From Mycobacterium sp. DL592 (GTDB lineage Bacteria; Actinomycetota; Actinomycetes; Mycobacteriales; Mycobacteriaceae), in the NCBI RefSeq assembly GCF_011694515.1, contig NZ_CP050192.1, positions 3,232,072-3,296,071 of the forward strand: DNA of 64,000 nt. The letters run 5' to 3'. Each line of letters starts with the position of its first letter. Within the stretch, counting starts at the first letter, position 1. Shown here piece by piece: positions 1-10,022 of this stretch. A program made the position numbers and the translations under genes. The notes below the pieces were generated by a model. The model was not told the DNA's origin. It was given only the letters and a program-made list of their open reading frames with translations, and did not search any database.

Positions 1-401
1 GAGCCGAGGTCGGGTGCGGCAGGCTCGGTGGCCTGGGCCTGGTGCGCGACGGGCTCCTCGACCACCGGCGGCTCGGGCAACCGCACGTCGGAAATCGGCC
101 GTTTGACCGAGTCCCGCGGCACCGCCGCGTCGTCGCCGACCCCGGGCCGGCCCACGCCGCTGTCTATCCCCGAGTCGCTTCGCTCCTGCCCGCCGGTATC
201 GACCGTCGCAGTTGCTGACGATTGTGTGAACGATATGCCCGACGAGGCCGTATAGCCGCCCGACCGGTCGATCGGTGTGGCAGCCTCTGAGCTGCGGCGC
301 AAGCTGATCTGACGCCGCCGGTACCGAACCAGACCGATGATCAGTGCAGCGACGACCAGGACGGCGATGACCGCGATAGCGATCCAGAGACCTTGTGACA
401 C
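1..401 (-). CDS. ftsY: Signal recognition particle receptor FtsY, N-terminal part only (runs off window edge)
   Basis: FtsY is the membrane-docking GTPase for signal recognition particle in co-translational membrane insertion. Only about 133 N-terminal residues lie in the window, so the NG GTPase domain is not visible. The GTG at 401 gives MSQGLWIAIAVIAVLVV, a membrane anchor of about 22 residues, then the basic stretch RYRRRQ. This matches mycobacterial FtsY, which begins with a similar GLWIA anchor. An ATG at 409 is in another frame. The rest is a low-complexity acidic/proline linker. At residues about 69-78 the linker carries the peptide [11 protein letters not shown], encoded by the dispersed repeat at 167-196. 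Identification rests on the anchor plus adjacency to smc. Confidence 0.8.
   Translation of the reverse strand, partial: MSQGLWIAIAVIAVLVVAALIIGLVRYRRRQISLRRSSEAATPIDRSGGYTASSGISFTQSSATATVDTGGQERSDSGIDSGVGRPGVGDDAAVPRDSVKRPISDVRLPEPPVVEEPVAHQAQATEPAAPDLG
167..196 (-). repeat. Dispersed in-frame palindromic repeat, copy A (in ftsY)
   Basis: This 30-bp block is identical to the copy in ung (25921-25950) and nearly identical to the one in ilvB (59431-59460). Its core on the plus strand is TCGCTTCGCTC. Read in the gene direction, GAGCGAAGCGACTC can fold as an imperfect hairpin (GAG-CG / CG-A-CTC with one bulged A). It is in frame and encodes [10 protein letters not shown] in the FtsY linker. Confidence 0.85.
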
Positions 402-461
402 CGTGCCATTGTTTCAGGGCGCGATGCGGGTCTGTGTCGCGCCTGCACAACCGGGTAGGCC

Positions 462-1487
462 GTGACCATGGACCACGACGGCATCGCGAACCGCAAACTG
501 CGCCACATCGACGCCTGCCTGACCGGGCCGGTCGAGTACGTCTCGGTCACCACCGGTTTCGAGCGCTACGGGTTGCCCTATAACGCGCTCACCCAGACCA
601 GCCTGACCACCATCGACTTGAGCACCCGGTTCCTGGGCGCTCAGCTGCGCGCCCCCGTGCTGGTCGGGGCGATGACCGGCGGTGCCGAGCTGTCGCGGAC
701 GATCAACCGCAATCTGGCCGAGGCCGCGCAGAAGCTTGGTGTCGGCATGATGCTCGGTTCGCAGCGCATCATGCTCGACGACGACGAGGCAGCCCGCAGC
801 TTCGAGGTTCGCGAACTGGCACCCGACGTGCTGCTGATCGGCAACATCGGCCTGGCACAGCTGTCCGACGCCGTCATCCCCAAGCTGGCCGCCGCGCTGG
901 AGCGGGTCGGCGCGAATGCCCTTGCGGTGCATACGAACCCGCTGCAGGAGGCCATGCAGGACAACGGTGACACCGACTTCAGCGGCTCCCTGCAACGGCT
1001 TCGCCGGTTGGCCGAGGAGCTGCCGTATCCGGTGCTAGTCAAGGAAGTCGGTCACGGCATCGGCACCGCCGCCGCCGAGCGGCTGCGTGACCTGCCGATC
1101 GCAGCGGTCGATGTAGCCGGGGCGGGCGGCACGTCCTGGGCGCGTGTGGAGCAACTCGTGCGCTACGGCGAGGTCCGTTATCCGGCGATCGCCGAGTGGG
1201 GTGTGCCCACCGCTCAGGCGCTGCAGGAGGTCCGTCAGACCCTGCCCGGCATGCCGCTGGTGGCCTCGGGAGGCATCCGGACCGGGATGGACGCCGCCAA
1301 GGCGCTGGCGATGGGTGCCGACGTGGTGGCGCTGGCGCGTCCACTGCTGGCCCCCGCGATCGAGTCACCCGCGGCGGCGCTGGATGCGCTGGAGGGGTTC
1401 GTCGAGGAGCTGCGGATCTGCCTGCACGGTTGCGGTGTGGACGATGTGGCCGGGCTGCGCCGGCTGGGTGTCACCCCCACCGCCTAG
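462..1487 (+). CDS. fni: Type 2 isopentenyl-diphosphate delta-isomerase (FMN-dependent)
   Basis: This enzyme interconverts IPP and DMAPP, the C5 units of isoprenoids, using reduced FMN. It has the family's TIM-barrel signature motifs: RK..H near residues 11-15, MTGG at 71-74, GSQR at 99-102, NPLQE at 159-163, KEVGHGI at 194-200, [10 protein letters not shown] at 217-226 and a phosphate-binding SGGIR near 270. Length (341 aa) is normal. The start is GTG at 462; an ATG two codons later is equally possible. The gene is divergent from ftsY and convergent with smc, with which it shares the four bases CTAG (1484-1487). M. tuberculosis has ftsY and smc adjacent and uses an unrelated type 1 isomerase, so this gene looks inserted. 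Confidence 0.93.
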   Translation: MTMDHDGIANRKLRHIDACLTGPVEYVSVTTGFERYGLPYNALTQTSLTTIDLSTRFLGAQLRAPVLVGAMTGGAELSRTINRNLAEAAQKLGVGMMLGSQRIMLDDDEAARSFEVRELAPDVLLIGNIGLAQLSDAVIPKLAAALERVGANALAVHTNPLQEAMQDNGDTDFSGSLQRLRRLAEELPYPVLVKEVGHGIGTAAAERLRDLPIAAVDVAGAGGTSWARVEQLVRYGEVRYPAIAEWGVPTAQALQEVRQTLPGMPLVASGGIRTGMDAAKALAMGADVVALARPLLAPAIESPAAALDALEGFVEELRICLHGCGVDDVAGLRRLGVTPTA

Positions 1488-4400
1488 GTCGGGGCGGCGA
1501 CAAGCTCCTGCCCGCGCAGCCGCTGCGAGATCACGGTGGTGATGCCGTCACCCTGCATGGTGACGCCATAGAGCGCGTCGGCGACCTCCATCGTCGGCTT
1601 CTGGTGGGTGATCACGATCAGCTGCGACTGGGTCCGCAGCTGCTCGAACAACCCGATCAGCCGGCGCAGGTTGACGTCGTCGAGTGCCGCCTCCACCTCG
1701 TCCATCACATAGAACGGGGACGGGCGGGCCCGGAAGATCGCCACCAGCATCGCCACCGCGGTCAGTGACTTCTCGCCGCCGGAGAGCAGCGACAGCCGCT
1801 TGACCTTCTTGCCTGGCGGCCGGGCCTCGACTTCCACGCCCGTGGTCAGCAGGTCATTGGGGTCGGTGAGCAGCAGTCGGCCCTCACCGCCGGGGAACAG
1901 CGTGGAGAACACCTGCCCGAACTCTCGCTCGACGTCGGCGTAGGCCTCCGCGAACACCTGAAGGATGCGGTTGTCGACGTCGGCGATCACGTCGAGCAGG
2001 TCTTTGCGGGCGGCCTTGACGTCCTCGAGCTGGGTGGCCAGGAAGTTGTAGCGCTCCTCGAGCGCCGCGAACTCTTCGAGCGCCAGCGGGTTGACCCGGC
2101 CCAGCTCGGCCAGTTCGCGTTCGGCCCGCTTGGCGCGCCGCTCCTGGCTGGACCGGTCGAACGGCATCGGGGCGGGCATGGTCACCTGCTCGCCGCGTTC
2201 CTTGGCCTGTTCGTATTCGGCCATCTCCAGCTCCGACGGCGGCAGTGCCAGGTCGGGCCCGTACTCGGCGATCAGGTCGTCGGCGGCCATGCCGAACTGT
2301 TCGAGCACCATCTCCTCGAGCTGTTCGATGCGCATCGCGGCCTGCGCCTTGGCCACCTCGTCGCGATGCAGCGAGTCGGTCAGTGCGGTGATGCGGTTGT
2401 TGAGAGTGCTGACCTCTTCCCGGGCCGCGGCCATCGCGGTGGCGCGTTGCTGTCGCTCGGCGGCAAGTGCGTCGCGGCGACGCGAGGCGGCTGCGACAAC
2501 CCCGGAGAGGCGCTCGGCGACCTGCCGGCCGGACTCGGCCACCGCTGCGGCGACGGCTGCGGCATGTGCGCGGGCGGCACGGGCTCGTTGGGCGCGGATG
2601 CGCGACTCGCGCTCGGCGGCGGCGGTTCGGCGCAGCGAATCAGCTCGCCCGCGAACGGCATTCGCGCGTTCCTCGGCCGTGCGCACCGCGAGCCTGGCTT
2701 CGACCTCCACCGCGCGGGCGGCCTCGGCGGCGGCCTGCATGTGCTGGCGGTCCGCCGGGGCGTCGGCGGTCTCGGTCGGGGTCTCCTGGGCTGCGCTGAG
2801 CCTGGCCTCCAGGGCGGTCAGTTCCTCGACGGTCTGCACCCGGCTGGTTTCCAGCTCGGCGCGCTGGGCGAGTTGACGACGCCAGTCCTCTTCGGCGGCG
2901 CGGGCGTCCTGACCCAGCCGGCCGAGCTGTTCGTAGATCGCCGATATCGCCGCGTCGGACTCGTTGAGGGCGGCCAGCGCCTGCTCGGCGGCGTCCTGCC
3001 GGTTGGACTGTTCGCTCAGCGCACCGGCAAGGGCGGCGGAGAGTTCTTCGACCTGTGTCTCGGCGGCGGCCAGTTCCGTTGTGGCCTTTTCGATTTCGGA
3101 TGCGATCTCCAGTGTGCTCGGCTTGCGGTCCGAGCCACCGCTGACCCAGCCCGGGCCGACGAGATCACCGTCGAGGGTTGCCGCGCGCAGCGCGGGCCGG
3201 GCGGCCACCAGGTCAAGGGCCGCACCAAGGTCCTCGACCACGGCCACGTCAGCGAGCATCGCCGACAGCGCACCTCGCAGCCGCTGCGGGGCGTCGATCA
3301 GATCGACCGCCCAGCGGGCACCGGCGGGCAGCGGCGCGGTGTCGCGGCCGGTGGCAACGGGCCAGTCCCCCAACACGATTGCGGCCCGCCCGCCGTCGGC
3401 TTCCTTCAGCGCTCGGACCGCGGAACGGGCGGCCTCGAAATCATCGGCCGCGACCGCGTCGGCCGCCGCACCCAGCACCACCGCGAGCGCCACCTCGTAG
3501 CCGGCGTGCACCTTGACTAGCTTGGCGATCGTGCCGAAAAGCCCTGCGCCACCCCGGTTTTGCACCAGCCAAGCCGCGCCGTCCTTGCGCTCCAGGCCGA
3601 CGGACAACGCCTCGATACGGGCCCGCAGCGAGGCCACCTGACGTTCCGCCGCGCGTTCGGCGGCCTGCAGCTCGGCCACCCGCTCGTCGGCCACCCGCAG
3701 CGCGGCGACGCTGCGATCGTGGTTCTCGTCGAGGCCGACCTCGCCCTGGTCGAGCTCGCCGATCCGGCCCTGCACGGTCTCGAACTCGGCCTTGGCCTGC
3801 TCGGTGCGAGCGGCCGCCTCTTCGATCGCGTTGGTCAGCCGCGCCACACCCTCGTCGATCGACTCGACCCGCGCGCGCATCGTCTCGACCTGACCGGCCA
3901 ACCGCGCCAAGCCTTCTCGGCGGTCGGCCTCGGCGCGCACGGCGGCCATGTGGGCCCGTTCGGCTTCGGCGGCCGCACGTTCCTTCTCGGTCTGGTCGGC
4001 GCGGGCGGCTTCCAGCCGGGCGCGGGCCTCGGTCAACTCGGCCAGCAGTTGCTGCTCGCGGGCGGCGACTTCGTCGGCCTGCGCCTCGAGCGCGTCGGGG
4101 TCGGGTCCGGTGCTGGCCTCCGGCTCGGTGTCCAGGTACTGCGCCCGCTCGGTGGCGATGCGCACGGTGGCGCTGACCCGCTCGGCCAGCGCCGAGAACC
4201 GGAACCAGGCTTGCTGGGCGGCGTCGGTGCGCTCCGAAAGTGTTGCGACAGCGGCTTCGTGGGTGGCCAGCGCCTCGGTGGCCACCGCAAGGCGGGCGGC
4301 GGCATCCTCGTGTTCCCGGCGCAGCGTCGTCTCGGTGTTGTCGGCGCCGGCGAACTCGGCGCGGCGGGTCACCAGGTCGTCGGCGGCCAGCCGCAGCCGG

Positions 4401-5074
4401 GCGTCGCGAAGGTCGGCCTGAATGGTCTGGGCCCGGCGGGCCATCTCGGCCTGGCGGCCCAGGGGTTTGAGCTGACGGCGCAGTTCGGTGGTCAGGTCGG
4501 TCAGGCGGGCCAGGTTGGCCGACATCGACTCGAGCTTGCGGACCGCCTTTTCCTTGCGTTTGCGGTGCTTGAGCACCCCGGCGGCCTCTTCGATGAAGGC
4601 CCTGCGGTCTTCGGGCCGCGATTCCAGGATCTGCGACAGCCGCCCCTGCCCCACGATGACGTGCATCTCCCGGCCGATGCCGGAGTCACTGAGCAGGTCT
4701 TGGATGTCCATCAGCCGGCAGCTGCTGCCGTTGATCTCGTACTCGCCGGCGCCGTCGCGGAACATCCGCCGGGTGATGGAGACCTCGGAGTATTCGATGG
4801 GCAGCGCGTTGTCGGAGTTGTCGATGGTCAGGGTGACCTCGGCGCGTCCCAGCGGCGCGCGCGACGAGGTGCCGGCGAAGATGACGTCCTCCATCTTGCC
4901 GCCGCGCAGCGTCTTGGCGCCCTGCTCGCCCATCACCCAGGTCAGGGCATCGACGACGTTGGACTTACCCGAGCCGTTGGGGCCGACGACGCAGGTGATG
5001 CCCGGTTCGAAGCGCAGAGTCGTCGACGAGGCGAAGGATTTGAAGCCCTTCAGCGTCAGACTCTTGAGGTACAC
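1484..5074 (-). CDS. smc: Chromosome segregation protein SMC
   Basis: SMC is the ATPase subunit of bacterial condensin and works with ScpA/ScpB to organise and segregate the chromosome. The 1196-residue protein has the canonical plan. The Walker A motif GPNGSGKSN is at residues 31-39. A long Ala/Glu/Arg-rich coiled coil follows to about 500, then a globular hinge at about 500-670, then a returning coiled coil. The C-terminal head has the ABC signature [13 protein letters not shown] and Walker [14 protein letters not shown]. The start gives [14 protein letters not shown], the usual SMC beginning. acyP lies 26 bp upstream and the ftsY-smc link is conserved apart from the intervening fni. The stop overlaps the fni stop. 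Confidence 0.98.
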   Translation of the reverse strand: MYLKSLTLKGFKSFASSTTLRFEPGITCVVGPNGSGKSNVVDALTWVMGEQGAKTLRGGKMEDVIFAGTSSRAPLGRAEVTLTIDNSDNALPIEYSEVSITRRMFRDGAGEYEINGSSCRLMDIQDLLSDSGIGREMHVIVGQGRLSQILESRPEDRRAFIEEAAGVLKHRKRKEKAVRKLESMSANLARLTDLTTELRRQLKPLGRQAEMARRAQTIQADLRDARLRLAADDLVTRRAEFAGADNTETTLRREHEDAAARLAVATEALATHEAAVATLSERTDAAQQAWFRFSALAERVSATVRIATERAQYLDTEPEASTGPDPDALEAQADEVAAREQQLLAELTEARARLEAARADQTEKERAAAEAERAHMAAVRAEADRREGLARLAGQVETMRARVESIDEGVARLTNAIEEAAARTEQAKAEFETVQGRIGELDQGEVGLDENHDRSVAALRVADERVAELQAAERAAERQVASLRARIEALSVGLERKDGAAWLVQNRGGAGLFGTIAKLVKVHAGYEVALAVVLGAAADAVAADDFEAARSAVRALKEADGGRAAIVLGDWPVATGRDTAPLPAGARWAVDLIDAPQRLRGALSAMLADVAVVEDLGAALDLVAARPALRAATLDGDLVGPGWVSGGSDRKPSTLEIASEIEKATTELAAAETQVEELSAALAGALSEQSNRQDAAEQALAALNESDAAISAIYEQLGRLGQDARAAEEDWRRQLAQRAELETSRVQTVEELTALEARLSAAQETPTETADAPADRQHMQAAAEAARAVEVEARLAVRTAEERANAVRGRADSLRRTAAAERESRIRAQRARAARAHAAAVAAAVAESGRQVAERLSGVVAAASRRRDALAAERQQRATAMAAAREEVSTLNNRITALTDSLHRDEVAKAQAAMRIEQLEEMVLEQFGMAADDLIAEYGPDLALPPSELEMAEYEQAKERGEQVTMPAPMPFDRSSQERRAKRAERELAELGRVNPLALEEFAALEERYNFLATQLEDVKAARKDLLDVIADVDNRILQVFAEAYADVEREFGQVFSTLFPGGEGRLLLTDPNDLLTTGVEVEARPPGKKVKRLSLLSGGEKSLTAVAMLVAIFRARPSPFYVMDEVEAALDDVNLRRLIGLFEQLRTQSQLIVITHQKPTMEVADALYGVTMQGDGITTVISQRLRGQELVAAPT

Positions 5075-5100
5075 GTGCAGTGAGATTACCGGCGGGCGGC

Positions 5101-5382
5101 TCAGCGTTCGCGGAAGCCCGCAATCGGCTCGCCGGGTTCGGTGAAGTCGGCGACCACTTTGGTCACCGAACCGGGTGTCGAATCGCCGCGTAGCAGCTCC
5201 AGAAGCCGCTCACAATCGGCCCGCTTGCCCTGGGCGACCACCAGGACCCGGCCGTCGGGCTGGTTGCTCGCGTAGCCGGTCAGGCCCAGTTCCAGCGCCC
5301 GTGACCGCGTCCACCAGCGGAAACCCACACCTTGGACGTGGCCGTGCACCCAGGCGGTCAGCCGAACGTCAGGCTCTGCCAA
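5101..5382 (-). CDS. acyP: Acylphosphatase
   Basis: A small (93 aa) enzyme that hydrolyses the carboxyl-phosphate bond of acylphosphates. The signature [10 protein letters not shown] carries the phosphate-binding Arg22, and GYASNQPDG supplies the catalytic Asn40. A second conserved block, GRVLVVAQG, follows. It sits immediately upstream of smc and its 5' end overlaps the OsmC-family gene by 14 bp, so the three are probably cotranscribed. The order matches Rv2922A in M. tuberculosis. Confidence 0.95.
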   Translation of the reverse strand: MAEPDVRLTAWVHGHVQGVGFRWWTRSRALELGLTGYASNQPDGRVLVVAQGKRADCERLLELLRGDSTPGSVTKVVADFTEPGEPIAGFRER

Positions 5383-5785
5383 CGTCGGTCACCTCGAAGT
5401 TCACCTGAGCGCCGTTCTTCAGGGTGCGCCCGACGGTGCAGACCTGGTCGATCGCCCGGTTGACGACCACGCGCAGCCGTTCGACGTCCTCGGCCGACAG
5501 GCCGGACAGGTCGAGCTCCAGGTTCTCCTCCAGCAGCGGGTAGCGCTCCTGGCCGCGGTCGGCGTCACCGGAGACCCTGATCACCGCCTGGAAGTCGTCG
5601 CCGAGGCGGCGGCGCAGCGGCTGGTCACTGCTGAGGCCGCTGCACCCGGCGAGCGCGATCTTGAGCAGCTCACCCGGTGTGAAGACACCCTCGTCGGTCT
5701 CCGAGCCGATCAGGACCTCCGCGCCGCGGCTGCTGCGCCCCGTATAGCGCCGGATGCCGGTGCGCTCAACCCACAGTTCAGTCAT
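5369..5785 (-). CDS. OsmC/Ohr-family peroxiredoxin-like protein
   Basis: The OsmC/Ohr fold is a thiol-dependent hydroperoxide reductase family. The 138-aa protein has both family cysteines in their usual contexts: Cys48 in IALAGCSGLSS on the buried helix, and Cys116 in AIDQVCTVGRTL. This supports a working peroxidatic/resolving pair. TPGELLKIALAGC is the usual helix-capping motif. It is the ortholog-position gene of Rv2923c and overlaps acyP, so it belongs to the smc-side operon. Whether it prefers organic hydroperoxides (Ohr) or is a general OsmC-type protein cannot be told from sequence alone. Confidence 0.9.
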   Translation of the reverse strand: MTELWVERTGIRRYTGRSSRGAEVLIGSETDEGVFTPGELLKIALAGCSGLSSDQPLRRRLGDDFQAVIRVSGDADRGQERYPLLEENLELDLSGLSAEDVERLRVVVNRAIDQVCTVGRTLKNGAQVNFEVTDVGRA

Positions 5786-5830
5786 GGCACATTCCTACAT
5801 CTGCCGACGCGGGGATATTCCATCGCACCC

Positions 5831-6286
5831 TCACAGCCGGGGCTGGGGAGCCGGGCCGCGGCCGAGCATCCGCCGCAGCAGGTGCTTGGCGCGCCGGCCA
5901 ACGGTGACCTGCTTGCGCAACGGCCAGGGCAGGTTGGTGCGGACCACCGCGTGCTTGCGGAGGTAGGTCGGCACGTACCAGGTCGCCCAGGTGCCGGCCC
6001 GGAAGATCGCCGAGTCGCCCGCGCGCAGCCACGTCGGGGGCACACCGTCGGCGCTCACCTCGACCTCGCCCTCGATGATGTGCACGGTCTCGTCGGATCC
6101 GAAGTACCAGCGGAACCGGCCGGCCGTGCAGTCCCACACGAAGTTGCCCGCCAGACCGTCGGTGTCGCTGGACCACCAGGTGGAGCGAATCTGCGGATCG
6201 CCCTCGAGGATCCAGTCCGGGTTGATGGCGCCCGGAGCCAGTTCCAGGTTTGTGCCCGAACGGATTTCGATGCGATGTTGCTCCAT
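5831..6286 (-). CDS. Small cupin-domain protein of unknown substrate
   Basis: The 151-residue protein is a single-domain cupin. The core runs from about residue 35 to 110 and includes RFRWYFGSDETVHIIEGEVEVSA and the turn LRAGDSAIFRAGTWATWYV, the two halves of a cupin barrel. It resembles the Cupin_3/DUF861 group, but the usual metal ligands are only partly present (one His in ETVHIIEGE), so a metal-dependent enzyme activity is uncertain. The C-terminus is basic (KQVTVGRRAKHLLRRMLGRG). It lies between mutM and the osmC-like gene on the same strand, a position not occupied in M. tuberculosis. Function unknown. Confidence 0.75.
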   Translation of the reverse strand: MEQHRIEIRSGTNLELAPGAINPDWILEGDPQIRSTWWSSDTDGLAGNFVWDCTAGRFRWYFGSDETVHIIEGEVEVSADGVPPTWLRAGDSAIFRAGTWATWYVPTYLRKHAVVRTNLPWPLRKQVTVGRRAKHLLRRMLGRGPAPQPRL

Positions 6287-6316
6287 GTCACCCTCCCGCC
6301 GTTGCCGGCATCCTTG

Positions 6317-7174
6317 TCACCGAGTCGGTCTGCGCGGTGCGGGCTGACAGACCGGGCAGTAGAACGACGACCGGTTCATGAACTTCTCCCGGCGGATCAC
6401 CCCCCCGCAGCGCCGGCAGTTCCGATCCTCCCGGCCGTAGACGTTCAACGACCGGTCGAAGTAGCCGGACTGGCCGTTGACGTTGACGTACAGCGAGTCG
6501 AACGACGTGCCGCCCTGTCCCAGCGCCTCGCGCATCACCTCGGCGGCCGCATCCAGCAGCTCCCCGAGCTGGCGCCGGGTCAGCTTCTCGGCCAGCCGGG
6601 CGCCGTTGATCTTCGCCCGCCACAGCGCCTCGTCGGCGTAGATGTTGCCGATCCCGGAGACCACGGTCTGATCCAGCAGCTGCCGTTTGATCTCGGAATG
6701 CTTGCGGCGCAGCACAGTTACGACGGCGTCGCGGTCGAACAGCGGATCAAGCGGGTCGCGGGCGATGTGCGCCACTGGAGCGGGCACGCGGCTGCCGTCG
6801 ACGGTCACCAGGTCGGCCAGTTGCCAACCGCCGAACGTGCGCTGGTCGACGAAGCTCAGCGCGGTGCCGTCGTCGAGCAGTGTCGCGATCCGCAGGTGGC
6901 CGGTATTCGGGACGGGCCCCAGCAGCATCTGACCGCTCATCCCGAGGTGCACCACCAGCGCCTCGTCGTCGGAGAGGTTGAGCCACAGGTATTTTCCGCG
7001 CCGGTCGGTGCCGAGGATCGTGGCGCCGAGCAGCCGGGCGGTGAGATCGCCTGCGCCGGCTTCGTGTCTGCGTACCGCCCGCGGGTGGTGTACCCGCACC
7101 GCGGTGATCGTCTTGCCTGCGACGTGGGCCTGCAGACCGCGGCGGACCACCTCGACTTCGGGAAGCTCAGGCAT
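6317..7174 (-). CDS. mutM: Formamidopyrimidine-DNA glycosylase (Fpg/MutM)
   Basis: A bifunctional base-excision-repair glycosylase/AP lyase removing 8-oxoguanine and formamidopyrimidines. The N-terminus [14 protein letters not shown] has the catalytic Pro2 and Glu3. The helix-two-turn-helix region contains [11 protein letters not shown]. The C-terminal zinc finger has two Cys pairs, CRRC and CPVC, near residues 248-275. At 285 aa it is full length. It lies directly downstream of rnc on the same strand, as in M. tuberculosis (Rv2924c). Confidence 0.97.
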   Translation of the reverse strand: MPELPEVEVVRRGLQAHVAGKTITAVRVHHPRAVRRHEAGAGDLTARLLGATILGTDRRGKYLWLNLSDDEALVVHLGMSGQMLLGPVPNTGHLRIATLLDDGTALSFVDQRTFGGWQLADLVTVDGSRVPAPVAHIARDPLDPLFDRDAVVTVLRRKHSEIKRQLLDQTVVSGIGNIYADEALWRAKINGARLAEKLTRRQLGELLDAAAEVMREALGQGGTSFDSLYVNVNGQSGYFDRSLNVYGREDRNCRRCGGVIRREKFMNRSSFYCPVCQPAPRRPTR

Positions 7175-7198
7175 CGATGAGTTGAATCATGCTGTGCG

Positions 7199-7891
7199 TC
7201 AAGCCTTTTCCAGTGCCTTCCACGCCGCTGCTGCCGCCTTCTGCTCGGCCTCCTTCTTCGACCGGCCGACACCGCTGCCGTATTCGGTGTCCAGCACGAC
7301 CACGACGGCGGTGAACTCCTTGTCGTGGTCGGGCCCGGTCGAGGTGACGACGTAGGACGGCGGGCCCAGGCTGCGCGCGGCGGTGAGTTCCTGCAGGCTG
7401 GTCTTCCAGTCCAGGCCGGCGCCCAGTGTCGGGGCGGTGTCGAGCAGTTCGCCGAACAGTCGAAGGATGACCTCGCGGGCGACTTCGACGCCGTGGTGCA
7501 AGTACACCGCGCCCAGCAGCGACTCCATCCCGTCAGCCAGGATGCTGGATTTGTCGGCGCCGCCGGTGTTGACCTCGCCGCGCCCCAGCAGCAGATGTGC
7601 GCCCAGACCCTCCTCGGTGAGGCCCCGCGCCACATCGGCCAGGGCGTGGGTGTTGACGACACTGGCGCGTAGCTTGGCCAGGTCGCCCTCAGTACGCTCG
7701 GGATGGCGGTGGAAGAGTTCGTCGGTCACGGTCAGACCGAGGACCGCGTCGCCGAGGAACTCGAGGCGTTCGTTGGTGGGCAGCCCGCCGTGTTCGTAGG
7801 CGTAGCTGCGGTGGGTCAGCGCAAGAGTCAGCAGTTCCTCGGGCAGTTCGACACCAAGCGCGTCCAGCAGGTGTTGGCGCGGGGGCGTCAC
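7199..7891 (-). CDS. rnc: Ribonuclease III
   Basis: RNase III cuts double-stranded RNA in rRNA and mRNA maturation. The catalytic signature [14 protein letters not shown] is near residues 39-52, with further acidic residues in [14 protein letters not shown] double-stranded RNA-binding domain follows at about 155-228, ending [16 protein letters not shown] place the start at the GTG at 7891, which overlaps the upstream DUF177 stop (GTGA) and gives [14 protein letters not shown], 230 aa. The longer open frame extends into DUF177 and is not coding there. Operon with DUF177 and mutM. Confidence 0.95.
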   Translation of the reverse strand: MTPPRQHLLDALGVELPEELLTLALTHRSYAYEHGGLPTNERLEFLGDAVLGLTVTDELFHRHPERTEGDLAKLRASVVNTHALADVARGLTEEGLGAHLLLGRGEVNTGGADKSSILADGMESLLGAVYLHHGVEVAREVILRLFGELLDTAPTLGAGLDWKTSLQELTAARSLGPPSYVVTSTGPDHDKEFTAVVVVLDTEYGSGVGRSKKEAEQKAAAAAWKALEKA

Positions 7892-8475
7892 GACGGGTCT
7901 GCCTCCTCGTTGCCGTCGCCCACCATGCCTGCCAGCTTCGCCCAGCGCGGATCGATCTTGTCGTGGTGATGGCCGGGCTCGGCGGCGGCCAGCGCAACGC
8001 CGCAGTCGGGGCACAGCCCCGGGCAGTCCTCGGAGCACAGCGGCACGAACGGCAGTGCGAGCCCGACGGCGTCGACGATGGCCTGTTCGATGTTGACGGT
8101 CTGATCGATGACGTGGCCCACCTCGTCCTCCTCGGTGGTGGACTCGGTCGCACTGTCGGGGTAGGCGTACAGCTCGGTCAGCTCGATCTCCACCTCGCCG
8201 GTGGCCGGCCCCAGGCACCGGGCGCATTCACCACTGGTCGGTGCGGCCACGGTGCCCGACACGAGGACACCTTCGGACACCGACTCCAGCCGCAGGTCAA
8301 GGTCGACGTCGGCGCCGCGTTCGATGGCGATCATGTCGAGCCCGATGCGCGACGGGCTAGGTACCGTCTCGTGCACTTCCATCATGGAGCCGGGCCTGCG
8401 ACCGAGCCGGGACACGTCGAAGATGAGCGGCAACCGCGCATCGGGGTGCGTTTTCGCACGGTGTGAGCTCGCCAT
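7888..8475 (-). CDS. YceD/DUF177 family protein
   Basis: A member of the DUF177 (YceD) family, usually encoded beside rpmF in bacteria and connected with rRNA/ribosome assembly; here it precedes rnc, as in M. tuberculosis Rv2926c. The protein has Cys pairs CARC (middle) and CSEDC / CPDC (C-terminal third), arranged as probable zinc ligands. The ATG at 8475 gives MASSHRAK, the common mycobacterial start; a GTG ten codons upstream (8505) is possible. About 195 aa. The stop overlaps the rnc start, suggesting translational coupling. Confidence 0.88.
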   Translation of the reverse strand: MASSHRAKTHPDARLPLIFDVSRLGRRPGSMMEVHETVPSPSRIGLDMIAIERGADVDLDLRLESVSEGVLVSGTVAAPTSGECARCLGPATGEVEIELTELYAYPDSATESTTEEDEVGHVIDQTVNIEQAIVDAVGLALPFVPLCSEDCPGLCPDCGVALAAAEPGHHHDKIDPRWAKLAGMVGDGNEEADPS

Positions 8476-8536
8476 GACTCTCGATCTTAGGGCCCGGCCC
8501 GACACGATCAGGACGGTTACCCGTCAGCGGCGCGGC

Positions 8537-9274
8537 TCAGTGCTGCACGTAGTCGTGGGTTCCGGCGGCGGTGCGCAGCTGGTGACGGCCGCGGCTCACC
8601 GAGCGCAACGTTCCGTTGAGGTAGTCCTCGAACTGGGCGAGTTTGTTGTCGACGTAGATGTCGCACTCGCCGCGCAACCGGTCGGCTTCGGCGTGTGCGG
8701 TGTCGATCAGCTTGGTGGCCTCGGCGTTGGCAGCCTGCACGACCTCGGTCTGGGAGACCAGTCGCTGCTGCTCCTTGATGCCTTCCTGGACGGCCTTCTC
8801 GTAGGACATGTTGCCGCTTTCCACCAGGCGGTCGGCCTCGGCCTTGGCCCGGCTGGTGGCCGCCTCGTACTCACGCTTGGACGTCGCAGCCAGCCGCGAT
8901 GCCTCCTCGCGGGCTTCGTGCACCATGCGCTCGCTGTGCTGGCGAGCTTCTGCCACCATGCGGTCGGCCTGCGACTTGGCGTCGGCGAGCAGCCGGTCGG
9001 CCTCGGCGCGGGAGTGGCTGAGCAGGGAGTCGGCCTCCGCGGTGGCGTTGGCGACCATGGAGTCGGCGTGCTCCTTGGCTTCGCGCAGCAGCGCGTCGCG
9101 GGCATCGAGCACGTCCTGGGCGTCGTCGAGTTCGCCGGGGATGGCGTCCTTGATGTCGTCGACCAGTTCCAGCACATCACCGCGCGGAACGACGCAGCCG
9201 GCCGTCATCGGCACGCCACGGGCCTCTTCGACGATTGCGCTCAGTTCGTCGAGCGCTTCAAAAACTCGGTACAC
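8537..9274 (-). CDS. sepIVA: DivIVA-like septation protein SepIVA
   Basis: SepIVA is an essential mycobacterial coiled-coil division protein. From the GTG at 9274 the protein reads MYRVFEALDELSAIVEE, almost identical to Rv2927c, and continues for 245 aa. After a globular N-terminus comes a long Ala/Glu/Arg coiled coil (about 55-205) with a repeating AEADRL/ARREA pattern. The conserved tail RGRHQLRTAAGTHDY closes it. A strong ribosome-binding sequence, GGAGGG, lies just upstream and rules out the longer frame that starts at 9379. The next gene upstream is coaD; in M. tuberculosis the PDIM/PGL block lies between them. Confidence 0.96.
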   Translation of the reverse strand: MYRVFEALDELSAIVEEARGVPMTAGCVVPRGDVLELVDDIKDAIPGELDDAQDVLDARDALLREAKEHADSMVANATAEADSLLSHSRAEADRLLADAKSQADRMVAEARQHSERMVHEAREEASRLAATSKREYEAATSRAKAEADRLVESGNMSYEKAVQEGIKEQQRLVSQTEVVQAANAEATKLIDTAHAEADRLRGECDIYVDNKLAQFEDYLNGTLRSVSRGRHQLRTAAGTHDYVQH

Positions 9275-9519
9275 GGCGCCGCCCTCCTGGCGTAGTTGGT
9301 AGTGACCAGTGTGCCTGGTGTTACGCCTGTGACTGCGGTGCCGTGTCGGTGTGTCGGCCACCGAATCTGGCAGGACCACTGGTCAGAGGGCGGCCCACCC
9401 CGCACTCTCCGACCATTATGTGGCCCTGGCCGGACCGGAGGTGCCGATGCGCCAGAGTGCGTGAAGGTACGCCGGCGGCCGCGTGACGGCGTACCGACAT
9501 GCACGCTCGCGGCGAAAGG
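9275..9519. other. Intergenic gap between coaD and sepIVA
   Basis: About 245 bp with no supportable gene. Open frames here are short and lack family resemblance. On the minus strand a CATAAT hexamer near 9415-9420 could be a -10 element for sepIVA, but no convincing -35 was seen. This is the junction where M. tuberculosis carries the Rv2928-Rv2964 block; no transposase, tRNA or repeat scar was seen. Confidence 0.5.
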
Positions 9520-10002
9520 TCAGCGGCGCTGCGCCAGCTTGGCCTGCAGGCGACGGTTCACCGCATCGGGCAGCAGCGCCGAGACATCGCCGCCGAGGCT
9601 GGCCACCTCTTTGGCCAGCGACGACGACACGAACGAGTACTGCGGCGTGGTCGCGACGAAGAAGGTGTCCACCCCGGCGATGTGCCTGTTCATCTGCGCC
9701 ATCTGCAGCTCGTACTCGAAGTCCGTTCCGGTACGCAGACCTTTGACGATCGCGGTCAGGCCGCGCTGCTTGACGAAGTCGACGACCAGGCCGCTGCCGG
9801 ACTCGGCTCGCAGGTTCGGCAGATGGCTGGTGGCTTCCTCGATCATCGCGATGCGCTCGTCGATGTCGAACATCCCCGACTTGTTCGGGTTGATCAGCAC
9901 CGCGACGACCACCTCGTCGAACTGCGCGGCGGCCCGTTCGAAGATGTCGACGTGCCCCAACGTCACCGGATCGAACGACCCCGGGCAGACAGCGCCACTC
10001 AT
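9520..10002 (-). CDS. coaD: Phosphopantetheine adenylyltransferase
   Basis: CoaD adenylates 4'-phosphopantetheine to dephospho-CoA, the penultimate step of CoA synthesis. The 160-aa protein has the nucleotidyltransferase motif [10 protein letters not shown] at residues 8-17 (T/HxGH ATP site) and the C-terminal [13 protein letters not shown] motif (the ISSTxKE equivalent). [12 protein letters not shown] contacts pantetheine in homologs. Length is normal. rsmD lies 20 bp upstream on the same strand. Confidence 0.97.
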   Translation of the reverse strand: MSGAVCPGSFDPVTLGHVDIFERAAAQFDEVVVAVLINPNKSGMFDIDERIAMIEEATSHLPNLRAESGSGLVVDFVKQRGLTAIVKGLRTGTDFEYELQMAQMNRHIAGVDTFFVATTPQYSFVSSSLAKEVASLGGDVSALLPDAVNRRLQAKLAQRR

Positions 10003-10022
10003 ACGCAGACGCTAGCAGGCGC

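Noticed and set aside
3560..5083. 507-codon open frame on the plus strand
   Set aside because: It is antisense to the smc coiled-coil and head regions.
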